Source: a virus. From it: a stretch of 43,077 nucleotides of DNA. Below, piece after piece: positions 16,956 to 25,158 of the stretch; position 1 is the first letter of the stretch; each line of letters begins with the position of its first letter. The stretch covers positions 1 to 43,077 of IMG/VR virus record IMGVR_UViG_3300029984_000017; one strand, given 5' to 3'. The notes beneath the pieces were generated by a model. That model saw only the letters and a program-made list of their open reading frames with translations. It was not told the origin of the DNA and ran no database searches. A program made the translations under genes and the position numbers.

Positions 16956-17390
16956 TTATAATATTCGGCATATTTTGTCGCTGTCTAAAACGACTGAAGA
17001 ACCCGTTTTCTTGCAGGTTAATTCGAAAGTATGATAATCGATTTGACTATGTAAAATCCAAACTGAACCTGAATAGGAAAATTCACTGCCTAACGAATAA
17101 TAATTGACAAAGTCAAGCTCCGACATTCTAAATGTAGGATTCCCCATGTCATCAAATAATTCTTTATGGAATTTATCTCTCGTGAGTTTATCGTTAATAA
17201 CGCTATTCAAGTTATTTCTTTCGGCAATATTATTAATCTTATCTGCTTTGAAAGCCATCACCTTTTGGTAATATTGCTTATCTTTTACATTATAATATAT
17301 CTTCCTTTTAAAATCAGCAATCAAATATTCTTTTTGAACCACTTCAAAATATCCCGCTACTGATAAATTCCTCGATTTAACTTCGTCCAT
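16956..17390 (-). CDS. Hypothetical protein, 144 aa
   Basis: I do not recognise a family. The ATG at 17390 overlaps the primase stop by one base (TGATG), so it is probably coupled; a GTG one codon earlier is less likely. The N-terminal half has many Tyr and Lys and looks beta-rich. The C-terminal half has two Cys residues in LTCKKTGS and KICRIL, not enough for a zinc site. It is the last gene of the helicase-primase transcript, ahead of a 143-base gap with a promoter. Confidence 0.75.
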   Translation of the reverse strand: MDEVKSRNLSVAGYFEVVQKEYLIADFKRKIYYNVKDKQYYQKVMAFKADKINNIAERNNLNSVINDKLTRDKFHKELFDDMGNPTFRMSELDFVNYYSLGSEFSYSGSVWILHSQIDYHTFELTCKKTGSSVVLDSDKICRIL

Positions 17391-18337
17391 CACATTTTTA
17401 CTTTTGAAATAATATTTTCACTAAACTCTCTTGGTCTGCGCAATCTTGTGAAAACTTCTAACGCTTCCTCGTCGCTGCATTCATCTATATCTTTCTTCAA
17501 CGTAAATGTTATATTTGTAAAAAAGTTTTTTTCTAGTTCAAACCCATATTTTTTTATTTCTTTTAGCGCGTCAAAGTCATAAAGCAATATTACATTAATG
17601 ATTCCTTTGCTTTTTAGTTTTTCAATTTGCCAAGGACTTATTTTTTTGCCAAATGTGCAACAACATTTAACAGTTGGACAATTATCAAGTTCTAAAACTC
17701 TGTCTACTGCCACCTTATCAAATCTTCCTTCGACTAATATAGCCGTTGCCGTAATGTCTTTTATTATTTCATCAAAGCCGTCTAATAATTTAGAAAAATC
17801 AGTTCCAGCGCTATTATTATATCTTAATCTGTCTTTTGGCACTTTTTTGTTTGCGTATCTACCGACGAACCCTCTTATTTTTAAATTGTCGTAAATGGGG
17901 AATAAAACATACCCCTTATATTTAGAAATAATATTTGCTTCTCCAAACTGGTATCTTATAAAATGTTTTTTGTTTAACCCTCGGCTAGACAAATAATCGC
18001 TTTTGTCAAAAACTTTCCATCCCGCTGGCATCTTAACAATAGGCAAATCTTCAAGAGTTATTTTTTCATCTTCTTCCACAAAACCAACTCCATTGATTGA
18101 ATCTCTAAATTCTATTGTCGCTCCTTCTAATAAGTATGACTTGTTCAGGAAACGTAACAATTTATATATAGAACCTGATTCTCCGCACTTTTTACAGTCC
18201 CAGCGCTGTGTTACCTTCGATATATAAAAATGTTGGCTTTTACCGCAAAAAGGACAGTCACAAATGTACTGTCCTCTGGTGTTTAACTTACTATTTACAA
18301 GTAACACATTTAAATCTGAATCGTCTATTTTATTCAT
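17390..18337 (-). CDS. DnaG-type DNA primase (T4 gp61-like)
   Basis: A 315-residue primase. An N-terminal zinc ribbon has CPFC at residues 28-31 and CKKC at 48-51, with H36 in between. The middle region holds the RNA-polymerase-like start (IRGFVGRYANKK). The TOPRIM domain has the acidic motif LVEGRFDKVAV at about 200 and LLYDFDALKEI at about 250, which coordinate metal for primer synthesis. It is shorter than bacterial DnaG (about 580) because it lacks the helicase-binding C-terminal domain, as in T4 gp61 (342). It overlaps the DnaB-type helicase gene by eight bases, so primase and helicase are likely coupled in the primosome. Confidence 0.93.
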   Translation of the reverse strand: MNKIDDSDLNVLLVNSKLNTRGQYICDCPFCGKSQHFYISKVTQRWDCKKCGESGSIYKLLRFLNKSYLLEGATIEFRDSINGVGFVEEDEKITLEDLPIVKMPAGWKVFDKSDYLSSRGLNKKHFIRYQFGEANIISKYKGYVLFPIYDNLKIRGFVGRYANKKVPKDRLRYNNSAGTDFSKLLDGFDEIIKDITATAILVEGRFDKVAVDRVLELDNCPTVKCCCTFGKKISPWQIEKLKSKGIINVILLYDFDALKEIKKYGFELEKNFFTNITFTLKKDIDECSDEEALEVFTRLRRPREFSENIISKVKM

Positions 18338-19679
18338 CCCAAGTGGCGTTCATGGTTTTCTTTCTGTCATAAAATCTCGAGAAAGCAAAATTGTTGTATA
18401 TAAATATCGGGTCTCCATTTTGATAATCCCTCAACTTGTCGGTGTGGAGTCGCATTATTTCTTCTTTCATTTCGTCACGCGTTTGATTTATTGTAACGAA
18501 AATATCAAATGGGCGAATCTTGCCCTTGTCTTCTGATAAATTAGCGCGGGTGATTACAAATGCTGGGTCGTTTCGTTGTTCTTCAGGTATGGAATTACTT
18601 TGAGTTGCCGTGTGTACAACAGCATTAAATTCCATCGCTAATTGCTTCATGCCTTTTGCTAATTTAGCTTGACGGAAACGTTCTTCGCTCGGTGAGTAAT
18701 TATGCCCGTCTCCAACTTCTACCAATTCTAAATAGTCAATAACTATTACATCAATCTTGCCGTGAGCCTTCTCCATTTCCTTCAACTCACGATGAATATC
18801 AACGAGCGTCTTTCCTCCCCAATTTTCTTCTGACGAAACAAATATATCAGACTTGCGTAATTTCTTAATTATCCTTTTGGAAATTTCCATGCGCTTGTCT
18901 GTAATATTCCCCATCTTTACGTCAGAATATAATGTACCAGTCCAAGCAGCATCGTACCTATTTAAGCATTGCTCCCTCGTGCCTTCAAGTTGAAAATGTG
19001 CTACTCTGTGACCATTACGCGCAGCGGCAACTCCAACGTGTACCAGACATTGAGATTTACCAGAGCCTGAATCTCCCAACCAAAGCACACATTCACCCGT
19101 TTCCGGACCTCCAAATTGTCCGCCTAACCTATAATCAAGTTCATCAATATTAGTCGGAACTTTAAAACGGAAATTATAATCTTCGGATTTACGCTTAGTT
19201 TGTCGTTCTTCAAAATCATTAAAAACGCTTTCAAACTTCGCATTTTGAATACTGAACTTAGATATATCGTCAGCGTACTTTATCAATAAATCATATGAGG
19301 CATCCTTTTCTCCTCTATTATAGGCTTCAACTATCTTATCATTAGCCTCAAGGAATTTCATTTGCTTGATGTAACGCTCAAAAGTTTCGACTATTAATTC
19401 AGCTTCATTTTCGTTGGTTGGCTCAAAATCTTTTATTTCTTTTATTTTGTCAAGAATGTCCTCGTCATCAATAAATTCTTGTTGCATTTGTCCGATAGTC
19501 GGAACCACCCCCGTTTTATCATAACGCTTGGTTATCCATTGCCACATTCTTTTTTCTGATTCTTCTTGCAGGTAGGAAAATTTCAGATACTGCTTAGCAA
19601 TATCCATTATAGTACGTTTCTGAAGTGCAACAGCCAATAACTCCACAATAAAATTCTCAGCCAGTTTGTTATTCGCCAT
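18330..19679 (-). CDS. DnaB-type replicative DNA helicase (T4 gp41-like)
   Basis: A 449-residue RecA-fold hexameric helicase. The N-terminal helical domain spans about 1-150. Walker A is LGDSGSGKS at 201-209. FQLEGTREQ holds a catalytic Glu and Walker B is DVIVIDYLELV at 310-320. The later segments TATQSN and TRANLSEDKGK match the DnaB family H3/H4 motifs. It would unwind the fork and partner the primase encoded next. It follows the 195-residue Cys-rich gene and overlaps it by 11 bases. Confidence 0.93.
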   Translation of the reverse strand: MANNKLAENFIVELLAVALQKRTIMDIAKQYLKFSYLQEESEKRMWQWITKRYDKTGVVPTIGQMQQEFIDDEDILDKIKEIKDFEPTNENEAELIVETFERYIKQMKFLEANDKIVEAYNRGEKDASYDLLIKYADDISKFSIQNAKFESVFNDFEERQTKRKSEDYNFRFKVPTNIDELDYRLGGQFGGPETGECVLWLGDSGSGKSQCLVHVGVAAARNGHRVAHFQLEGTREQCLNRYDAAWTGTLYSDVKMGNITDKRMEISKRIIKKLRKSDIFVSSEENWGGKTLVDIHRELKEMEKAHGKIDVIVIDYLELVEVGDGHNYSPSEERFRQAKLAKGMKQLAMEFNAVVHTATQSNSIPEEQRNDPAFVITRANLSEDKGKIRPFDIFVTINQTRDEMKEEIMRLHTDKLRDYQNGDPIFIYNNFAFSRFYDRKKTMNATWDE

Positions 19680-20256
19680 ATCCTCTTTTTAAATATATTT
19701 TATTGTATTCTTGTTTCAATAATAATTTGCATTCATTTTTGTTAGAACACATCACACAAAAGGAACTTTTATGGAAGTACAACGTTGTAGTTGCTATGCA
19801 CCATAAAAATCCTCGGTCGGTGTTTAAATGTAAAGCTTTTTGTTTTTCTTCCCTTTGAATTAGGGTAACGACTATTTCATTAATCTTAGAATTACGTTTA
19901 ATAACGTTGATGTTATGTCGGATTTTTAGTCCAGCCCGCGTCATAAAAACATTCATTTCCATAGAGCACATATTCCAACGCTTTATCGCTGCTGCACCGA
20001 ATATCCAACTAATTCGTACACGACGGGAGTAATCAATGTCAGAACCTTCATTAAACCAACTCTGCATGCCGTATTCTAAGAACTTCCTTATAAAGTCTTC
20101 GCCTATCGCGTCACCGAAATAATCCATGAAAGCATCAAAACTTTTTACGTCAGTGTCGTTGCACTTCAATGGGTGTTTTTTCTTAGTAATTTGCTCAAGC
20201 AACTCAATTAAAGTGTCTACCGCGTATCTGAATAATCTTTGTCTTTTCTTGTTCAT
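19669..20256 (-). CDS. Hypothetical protein with a C-terminal Cys cluster, 195 aa
   Basis: I do not recognise a family. The protein is helical and basic at the N-terminus. Near the C-terminus is a Cys/His-rich stretch, FHKSSFCVMCSNKNEC, that could bind zinc or an iron-sulphur cluster. A KIYLKRGYGE tail follows. The gene overlaps the DnaB-type helicase gene by 11 bases and begins right after the UvsW-like helicase gene. In T4 the helicase loader gp59 is of similar size (217). Loader or replication-accessory function is possible from position only. Confidence 0.8.
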   Translation of the reverse strand: MNKKRQRLFRYAVDTLIELLEQITKKKHPLKCNDTDVKSFDAFMDYFGDAIGEDFIRKFLEYGMQSWFNEGSDIDYSRRVRISWIFGAAAIKRWNMCSMEMNVFMTRAGLKIRHNINVIKRNSKINEIVVTLIQREEKQKALHLNTDRGFLWCIATTTLYFHKSSFCVMCSNKNECKLLLKQEYNKIYLKRGYGE

Positions 20257-21756
20257 TTATTTTCGAAACCATTTAGATATCCAGCGTTCAAGAGTGGGAA
20301 AACAATCGTCAACTGAAGTGTCTAAAATTCCGACTTCATCTTCCCCGATTGCATTTATATAAGCGTTTAACCTTGCTTCGGAATGTTCGCTAAAATACAA
20401 AGAATACACATCAAAAAAATCAATAATCAAACTTCTATCCTTTGAAGCGGTTGTTCCTAAAACACGCCCCTTCTTCTGAATAGTGTTGGCATCTTCAAGA
20501 CCACCATCGACATTTATCAATACTTCAACCTCGCTTACCGTAACCCCCTTCTTGAATATCCCCGACGCCAATAAAAATCCTCCGCTTTCTTTCAAGAAGT
20601 TATTCTTTGCTTCTTCACGTTCTTCGCTTTTAGTGCCACCGTGTATGAACTTAATGCCGCTCGCTTTAGAAATATTTTTGCCATGGTCTATATTCTGAAA
20701 TAAAATCAATGTTTTCAGGTTTAACCTTTTCAAAATGTCAATAACGTGAAACAACGTGTTATTGCGTATCACATTCTCAAATATTATCTTTTTGCGGTAT
20801 TCATTATAATCTGTATTATCTTCCATCTCCGACCCGTAATCCACTTGATTGTGGTCCAATAAAAGCATAAACACCTTATAATCGCTCAATACCTTTCGGT
20901 CTCTTAAAGTGGATTCTTTAATGGTATACACAACTCCGCCAGACCAAGCTTGAAGTTTTAAATTTTGAATAAATGAATTGGTTCTGTACGGAGTAGCTGA
21001 AAGACAAAGTAAATAATCAATCTTATGGCATTTCTTATAAATAGATAATCTTGTGTCTGAGCAGTTGTCATGTATCTCGTCCACGCAAAGAAATTTCAAA
21101 TACTTTAAATACTCCAACATCTTTTTCTTTTTTGCCTTATCTCGGCATCTAGGCGATACGGCTTGTTGGATAGTTTGTATCATGGCCACTGTAACCAAAT
21201 AGTTTGTGTCGACCTTTCCTGAACGTATCTCTCCAATTTCTATGCCCCCATACGGTTCAAAAAATTCCTTTATATCTCCAACCGCTTGACTGAACAAAAC
21301 ATCGGTGTCAACCACAAATAAAAACTTGTCTGTTGGGTTATTTGCGTTGAATATACGTATTATTTCGGAAGCAATGAATGTTTTACCACCTCTTGTTGGA
21401 ACTACAATTATACCGAAATGTTTTTCAAAGAATGCCTTAACAGCTTCGGATTGATGGTCATATTTCCCAAACATACGAGAATCAATAATTGTATCCGCTG
21501 GAAGTTCAAATTCATAATTGTATAAAACATACGTTATATCATTTTCGTTCAAATAAGCTTCCAATACGCTTAGCATACCAATCTTGAATGTATAAATACG
21601 CTTATCAAACATTTCGCTGTACTTCTTAGCGGCGTATGGGTCTGGGTTCTTAAACGATAGTGCTTTCCCCACATGCTTCAACCCAATCTTAGTAGATTTA
21701 GCAAAACTGAACTCAAAATTATTTATTCTCTCAATAGATACAACAGGTTGTTTCAT
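20257..21756 (-). CDS. UvsW-like superfamily 2 DNA helicase
   Basis: A 499-residue SF2 helicase close in size to T4 UvsW (503). A small N-terminal domain (about 1-95) precedes HQSEAVKAFF at 101-110 (Q-like motif). Walker A is VPTRGGKTF at 119-127. Motif II is DEIH at 216-219 and motif III is LSATPYRTN at about 242-250. The second RecA lobe has ILFQNIDH, ASGIFKKGVTV, and motif VI KKGRVLG. UvsW reverses forks, unwinds R-loops and branched DNA, and switches T4 to recombination-dependent replication. This gene is the first of the replication block and follows a 239-base non-coding gap and a terminator. Confidence 0.92.
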   Translation of the reverse strand: MKQPVVSIERINNFEFSFAKSTKIGLKHVGKALSFKNPDPYAAKKYSEMFDKRIYTFKIGMLSVLEAYLNENDITYVLYNYEFELPADTIIDSRMFGKYDHQSEAVKAFFEKHFGIIVVPTRGGKTFIASEIIRIFNANNPTDKFLFVVDTDVLFSQAVGDIKEFFEPYGGIEIGEIRSGKVDTNYLVTVAMIQTIQQAVSPRCRDKAKKKKMLEYLKYLKFLCVDEIHDNCSDTRLSIYKKCHKIDYLLCLSATPYRTNSFIQNLKLQAWSGGVVYTIKESTLRDRKVLSDYKVFMLLLDHNQVDYGSEMEDNTDYNEYRKKIIFENVIRNNTLFHVIDILKRLNLKTLILFQNIDHGKNISKASGIKFIHGGTKSEEREEAKNNFLKESGGFLLASGIFKKGVTVSEVEVLINVDGGLEDANTIQKKGRVLGTTASKDRSLIIDFFDVYSLYFSEHSEARLNAYINAIGEDEVGILDTSVDDCFPTLERWISKWFRK

Positions 21757-21993
21757 TTCTTAATATTTTACAGGAGAAAGGATAAAGAAGAAGACCACCC
21801 CCTCTCCCCTCTTTGGGTTACTTTACAGTATGAAAGTCGTGAGTTGTTAATAGACCACCCCTTGTTCAGACCGAAACAGAGCTCACACGTTAGTCTTAAA
21901 CTTTGAACGGAAAATGCCGATTTAAAAGCATTCTAAGCAATCTTGAAAGCTCTTTCATATAAGTAATTGAACCCATATAGAAAGTTTATTAAC
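21757..21993. other. Non-coding region between replication and virion blocks
   Basis: I see no gene here. It holds two exact 10-base direct repeats, AGACCACCCC, at 21792-21801 and 21852-21861, exactly 60 bases apart. It also has a dyad, TGAAAG-CT-CTTTCA, at 21944-21957, with another TGAAAG at 21830-21835, and a weaker inverted repeat AATGC/GCATT at about 21914-21932. The promoter of the UvsW-like gene must lie here or read through from the right. No TAnnTTTG box is present on the minus strand. An origin or regulator-binding role is possible but not shown. Confidence 0.5.
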
Positions 21994-22024
21994 AAAAAGA
22001 GCGGGCATAAATAGCTCGCTCTTT
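21994..22024 (-). terminator. Rho-independent terminator closing the virion gene block
   Basis: On the minus strand AAAGAGCG pairs with CGCTCTTT (8 bp), extended by three more pairs with one G-T wobble, around a 7-base loop. TTTTTGTT follows. It begins 20 bases after the stop at 22045. Confidence 0.88.
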
Positions 22025-22044
22025 AGATGCATTAAGTAATCAAG

Positions 22045-22860
22045 TTATACGAGGTTGGTGCCGTCCCAAATGTAACTTGCATTATTATAAATATAAATTG
22101 TTCCTTCAGATGGAGTTACACCTGAATCAAAAACATAATCTCCATCAGGTTGTATTATTGTGTGAATCTTACTGTCTGTCGTTGAAAAATATTTATCACC
22201 TAGAACCAACAAGCGAGGATCGGGCAAATCTCCATTTATTGATAAAAGTCTAACCGAAGGATTTGAATAACCTAAAAATGGCTGTGTTTCCCAACCTTGA
22301 AAAATTCTTGAATAAAATCCGTTATTTGAAAAGTTTGGATCTCCTTTTACCGAAACTATTTCTCCTAATGAAATGGATAACCCGTCAATTCCAATAGGTG
22401 CGGCAGAATCGGCATTCATTACAGATTTTAAGTTATAGGTCTTTCGTACATTCAAAACTCTTGTGTAATTGTTAGTTTGATTAACAACCGTAACGCTTGT
22501 CGCGAATACCTTTGATTCCCAATATTTAGTATTCCACATTAATATTACAATCGCTCCAGAAGTATCTGTAGTTGTTACAGTTATCTTTGATCCGTTGGCG
22601 TCATAAAAATTAGCAAATTCAACTGAACTTCCTTTGTCGACTCCGGATATATAACTAACACGTGAATTATCGGGTTGTATTGGAACCGTACTAGCTGTAG
22701 CGAAACCAGTCAAAGCTGATTGTGTGGCTAACTCTAATCCCCTTACATAATCCAGCAAACTCAATGCATAAGCTTGTTCACTTGCCGGAGTTATTTCAGT
22801 TCCAACCGCTCTTCCTAAAAGAGCAGATATTATCAAATCTTTAGTATCGTTATATCCCAT
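22045..22860 (-). CDS. Virion protein, tail-associated, 271 aa (hypothetical)
   Basis: The ATG at 22860 (protein start MGYNDTKD) is preferred. The upstream extension begins with TTG and overlaps the neighbour. The protein is beta-rich and Ser/Thr/Asn-rich, with a C-terminus (IYIYNNASYIWDGTNLV) of a type common at the end of phage fibres and tail decoration proteins. No enzyme motif is visible. It is the last gene of the tail block, before a terminator. A fibre accessory or tip protein is likely; I cannot name a family. Confidence 0.7.
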   Translation of the reverse strand: MGYNDTKDLIISALLGRAVGTEITPASEQAYALSLLDYVRGLELATQSALTGFATASTVPIQPDNSRVSYISGVDKGSSVEFANFYDANGSKITVTTTDTSGAIVILMWNTKYWESKVFATSVTVVNQTNNYTRVLNVRKTYNLKSVMNADSAAPIGIDGLSISLGEIVSVKGDPNFSNNGFYSRIFQGWETQPFLGYSNPSVRLLSINGDLPDPRLLVLGDKYFSTTDSKIHTIIQPDGDYVFDSGVTPSEGTIYIYNNASYIWDGTNLV

Positions 22861-22873
22861 GATTATTTTTTGT

Positions 22874-23773
22874 TTAAGAATAAGATTCTTGTTGGTAATC
22901 TTTATTAAAATTTTCAGTTTCAATCAAATCGTATTCTAAAACGAATTCAACTTCTTCGGAAGTGTTATTTATCGTTTTAGCCTTATATTCAGCAAACAAA
23001 GTTTCATCGGTTTTGTTGCTGCTTTTTTTAATTATACGTTGTATCCAAAGACCAATAGCGCTTCCTGACAAAAATGGCTCATCTTCGTTAGTTAAAGCAA
23101 CAGTATTATCGGCTTTGTTTTGATACGTACCGTCAAACTGCAGTACTAACTCACCGTCTGTTATAAAAGAGCACACCTCGGGCACTGATACTACCGCTTC
23201 GTCAGTTCTTTCTATCCTAAGAGTATCATCGGTTAGACGCTTAACCGTATATTCGGTATCTTCAAGAGCCGAATCAATTGCGCTATATGTTCCGTATAAT
23301 CCTTCAAAAGATACTTCGCACATTATATCAAATGGGTATAATACAAATGTTTCTCCAACAGCTGCTGGTTTTTCTATCTTTATATTTACCCCCGCTCTAA
23401 AAAATGAAGCTGAACAAAACTCGGCTTGGATAGGCTCTTGATATCTATTTGCTATTTTCTCCATGAATAAATCAGGTCCAACCGAAACGGCTGCCACTCT
23501 AAACTCGGCCAAGTTTGTATCGTCTCCAATAATTTTTAAAGTAACATTTTTTACAGGAAATTCAAACTTATTTATCAAACAAATTCCAACGACTTCTTTT
23601 TGTCTTTTCTCTAAAGTCAAAGAAGATATCAAATCAAATATCCCATTAACCGCGGCATTTGGAACTGGCGAAGAAGAAACAAATCCGCCCAAGCTTCTCA
23701 TAGGATCATTTTGAAGAAAATCACCTCCTGATTTTACGAGTGAAGAGGATGAACCTGTTAAGTATATCATCAT
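22874..23773 (-). CDS. Tail/baseplate structural protein, 299 aa (hypothetical)
   Basis: The protein starts MMIYLTGSSSS and contains a SLGGFVSSSPVPNAAVNGIFD region, which resembles the opening of structural proteins I have seen in Bacteroidota phages. The rest is beta-sandwich-like with no catalytic signature. Two adjacent Met codons could start it. It ends 14 bases before the next gene and lies in the same transcript as the fibre genes. Virion placement is inferred from position and composition. Confidence 0.7.
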   Translation of the reverse strand: MMIYLTGSSSSLVKSGGDFLQNDPMRSLGGFVSSSPVPNAAVNGIFDLISSLTLEKRQKEVVGICLINKFEFPVKNVTLKIIGDDTNLAEFRVAAVSVGPDLFMEKIANRYQEPIQAEFCSASFFRAGVNIKIEKPAAVGETFVLYPFDIMCEVSFEGLYGTYSAIDSALEDTEYTVKRLTDDTLRIERTDEAVVSVPEVCSFITDGELVLQFDGTYQNKADNTVALTNEDEPFLSGSAIGLWIQRIIKKSSNKTDETLFAEYKAKTINNTSEEVEFVLEYDLIETENFNKDYQQESYS

Positions 23774-23777
23774 AATA

Positions 23778-25130
23778 TTAAGAGTATTGACGAGTTGTTA
23801 TTATCTTGTTTACAGATATATTAAAAGAAGAGTTGGATAATAATTCATTATCACTCAATAAGTTTTTAAAGTTAGCAACGCAAAATTTTTGCAGTATTGT
23901 TCTTACATCGCCAATTAATCTATACCGTAATGATATTTCGCTTTGTCCGTAATTTACTGGTATTAGAATACGATTGTAAATGTTATCAATATTCATTTTG
24001 AAATACATTGGACATATTTGATCTGAAACTAAGACCTCAACTTCAATCTCATTGAAATTTGGTATAATAACGAAATCGTTTTCCAAATCAGATATAAACG
24101 AATTATCCATATCCGGAACCGACAGATCTTTATTAGAATTTGAAGTTATTGCCGCTCTTTCCATATTGGATCGGTTTAACAAAGTCCAACCTGAAAACAA
24201 ATTATCGGGGATGTCTCCTGTTCCTAAAAAGTTACAACTGCCTGTTATTCTGAAAGTATTGTTTGTTGAAAGCGGAAAGAAAGAAAAGGAAGAAATCTTA
24301 TACCCATGTTCAATTGATATAGATAATTGTTGATCATGATATAAAGAAGTTGAAAGCAAACTTACTATCGGGTTAATGGTTGAATTTGAAGAAACAACTT
24401 TGTCAAATACGGATAACCATCTCAAATCATTTATTTCCAAAACTCCATTTTGGTATTCTGTTTTTGTTAGAAAGTATTGGTTTTCAGCTAATATAGGTTC
24501 AACTTCAGAAATTAATTCTATTATGTCGCATGAGTCATATTCGTATATCAAATCATCGTCATTCACTGGTTGTGCTCCTGGAGTAAAAGTGCCGACAACG
24601 CCGTAATTCAGATTATTTTCAGGAGCAAAAGATCCACTCAATATCGCTGAAGTGTCTGATATTACCTTCAAAACTTCATAATCGCTTACATTTAAGTTGG
24701 ACGATAAACGCACTTTGTTGGGGAAATTATTTCCACCGCGAAGCACTTCAGTGAATTTTGTTCCAACGCCTGTCAAAGAGCCATTTGTTGTAACGCCGAC
24801 CGAACCGACCTCAAAGTTTGTTGTTTTATATTGTGCAACGAACCAATGTTTGAACCCGTCTTCAGGTATGGTTACATCTAATGGATTTGATAACGTTATT
24901 ACATTCAATTTGGAATCTATAGCTATACCAGGATTAAATGTTATGGAGTTCAGGCTTCCAGTTTTTTTAGAAGCTTTTAGATAAGTGTTTTTAGCGTCTT
25001 TTACTACGCCGAAAGATTTTACTATTGCTCCTATAATTTTCAAGTACCCTTCTTCTTTCATAAAACTTTGAAGCTTGTTTAATTCACAAACTTCAAGGAA
25101 CAAATCAGGGCTTATTTTTATTCTTGACAT
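23778..25130 (-). CDS. Baseplate/fibre-associated structural protein, 450 aa
   Basis: The N-terminal region has features of proteins that dock fibres: a repeating beta pattern, and GVGTKFTEVLRGGNNFPNK at about 120-138, a motif common in phage baseplate or fibre proteins. Long beta-rich stretches follow. No enzymatic residues are seen. The length and neighbours (wedge, fibre, other structural genes) suggest a baseplate-to-fibre connector, but the precise role is not recognised. Confidence 0.65.
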   Translation of the reverse strand: MSRIKISPDLFLEVCELNKLQSFMKEEGYLKIIGAIVKSFGVVKDAKNTYLKASKKTGSLNSITFNPGIAIDSKLNVITLSNPLDVTIPEDGFKHWFVAQYKTTNFEVGSVGVTTNGSLTGVGTKFTEVLRGGNNFPNKVRLSSNLNVSDYEVLKVISDTSAILSGSFAPENNLNYGVVGTFTPGAQPVNDDDLIYEYDSCDIIELISEVEPILAENQYFLTKTEYQNGVLEINDLRWLSVFDKVVSSNSTINPIVSLLSTSLYHDQQLSISIEHGYKISSFSFFPLSTNNTFRITGSCNFLGTGDIPDNLFSGWTLLNRSNMERAAITSNSNKDLSVPDMDNSFISDLENDFVIIPNFNEIEVEVLVSDQICPMYFKMNIDNIYNRILIPVNYGQSEISLRYRLIGDVRTILQKFCVANFKNLLSDNELLSNSSFNISVNKIITTRQYS

Positions 25131-25158
25131 ATCTTCAAATCTTTCTTATTAATACTTG

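Noticed and set aside
21963-21974. tRNA T-arm-like sequence (GGGTTCAATTAC on the minus strand)
   Set aside because: No matching acceptor stem, anticodon arm or CCA end can be drawn around it.
22861-22923. N-terminal extension of the 22045-22860 gene
   Set aside because: It would start with TTG, is Lys/Ile/Leu-rich, and overlaps the upstream gene by 50 bases. The ATG at 22860 avoids the overlap.
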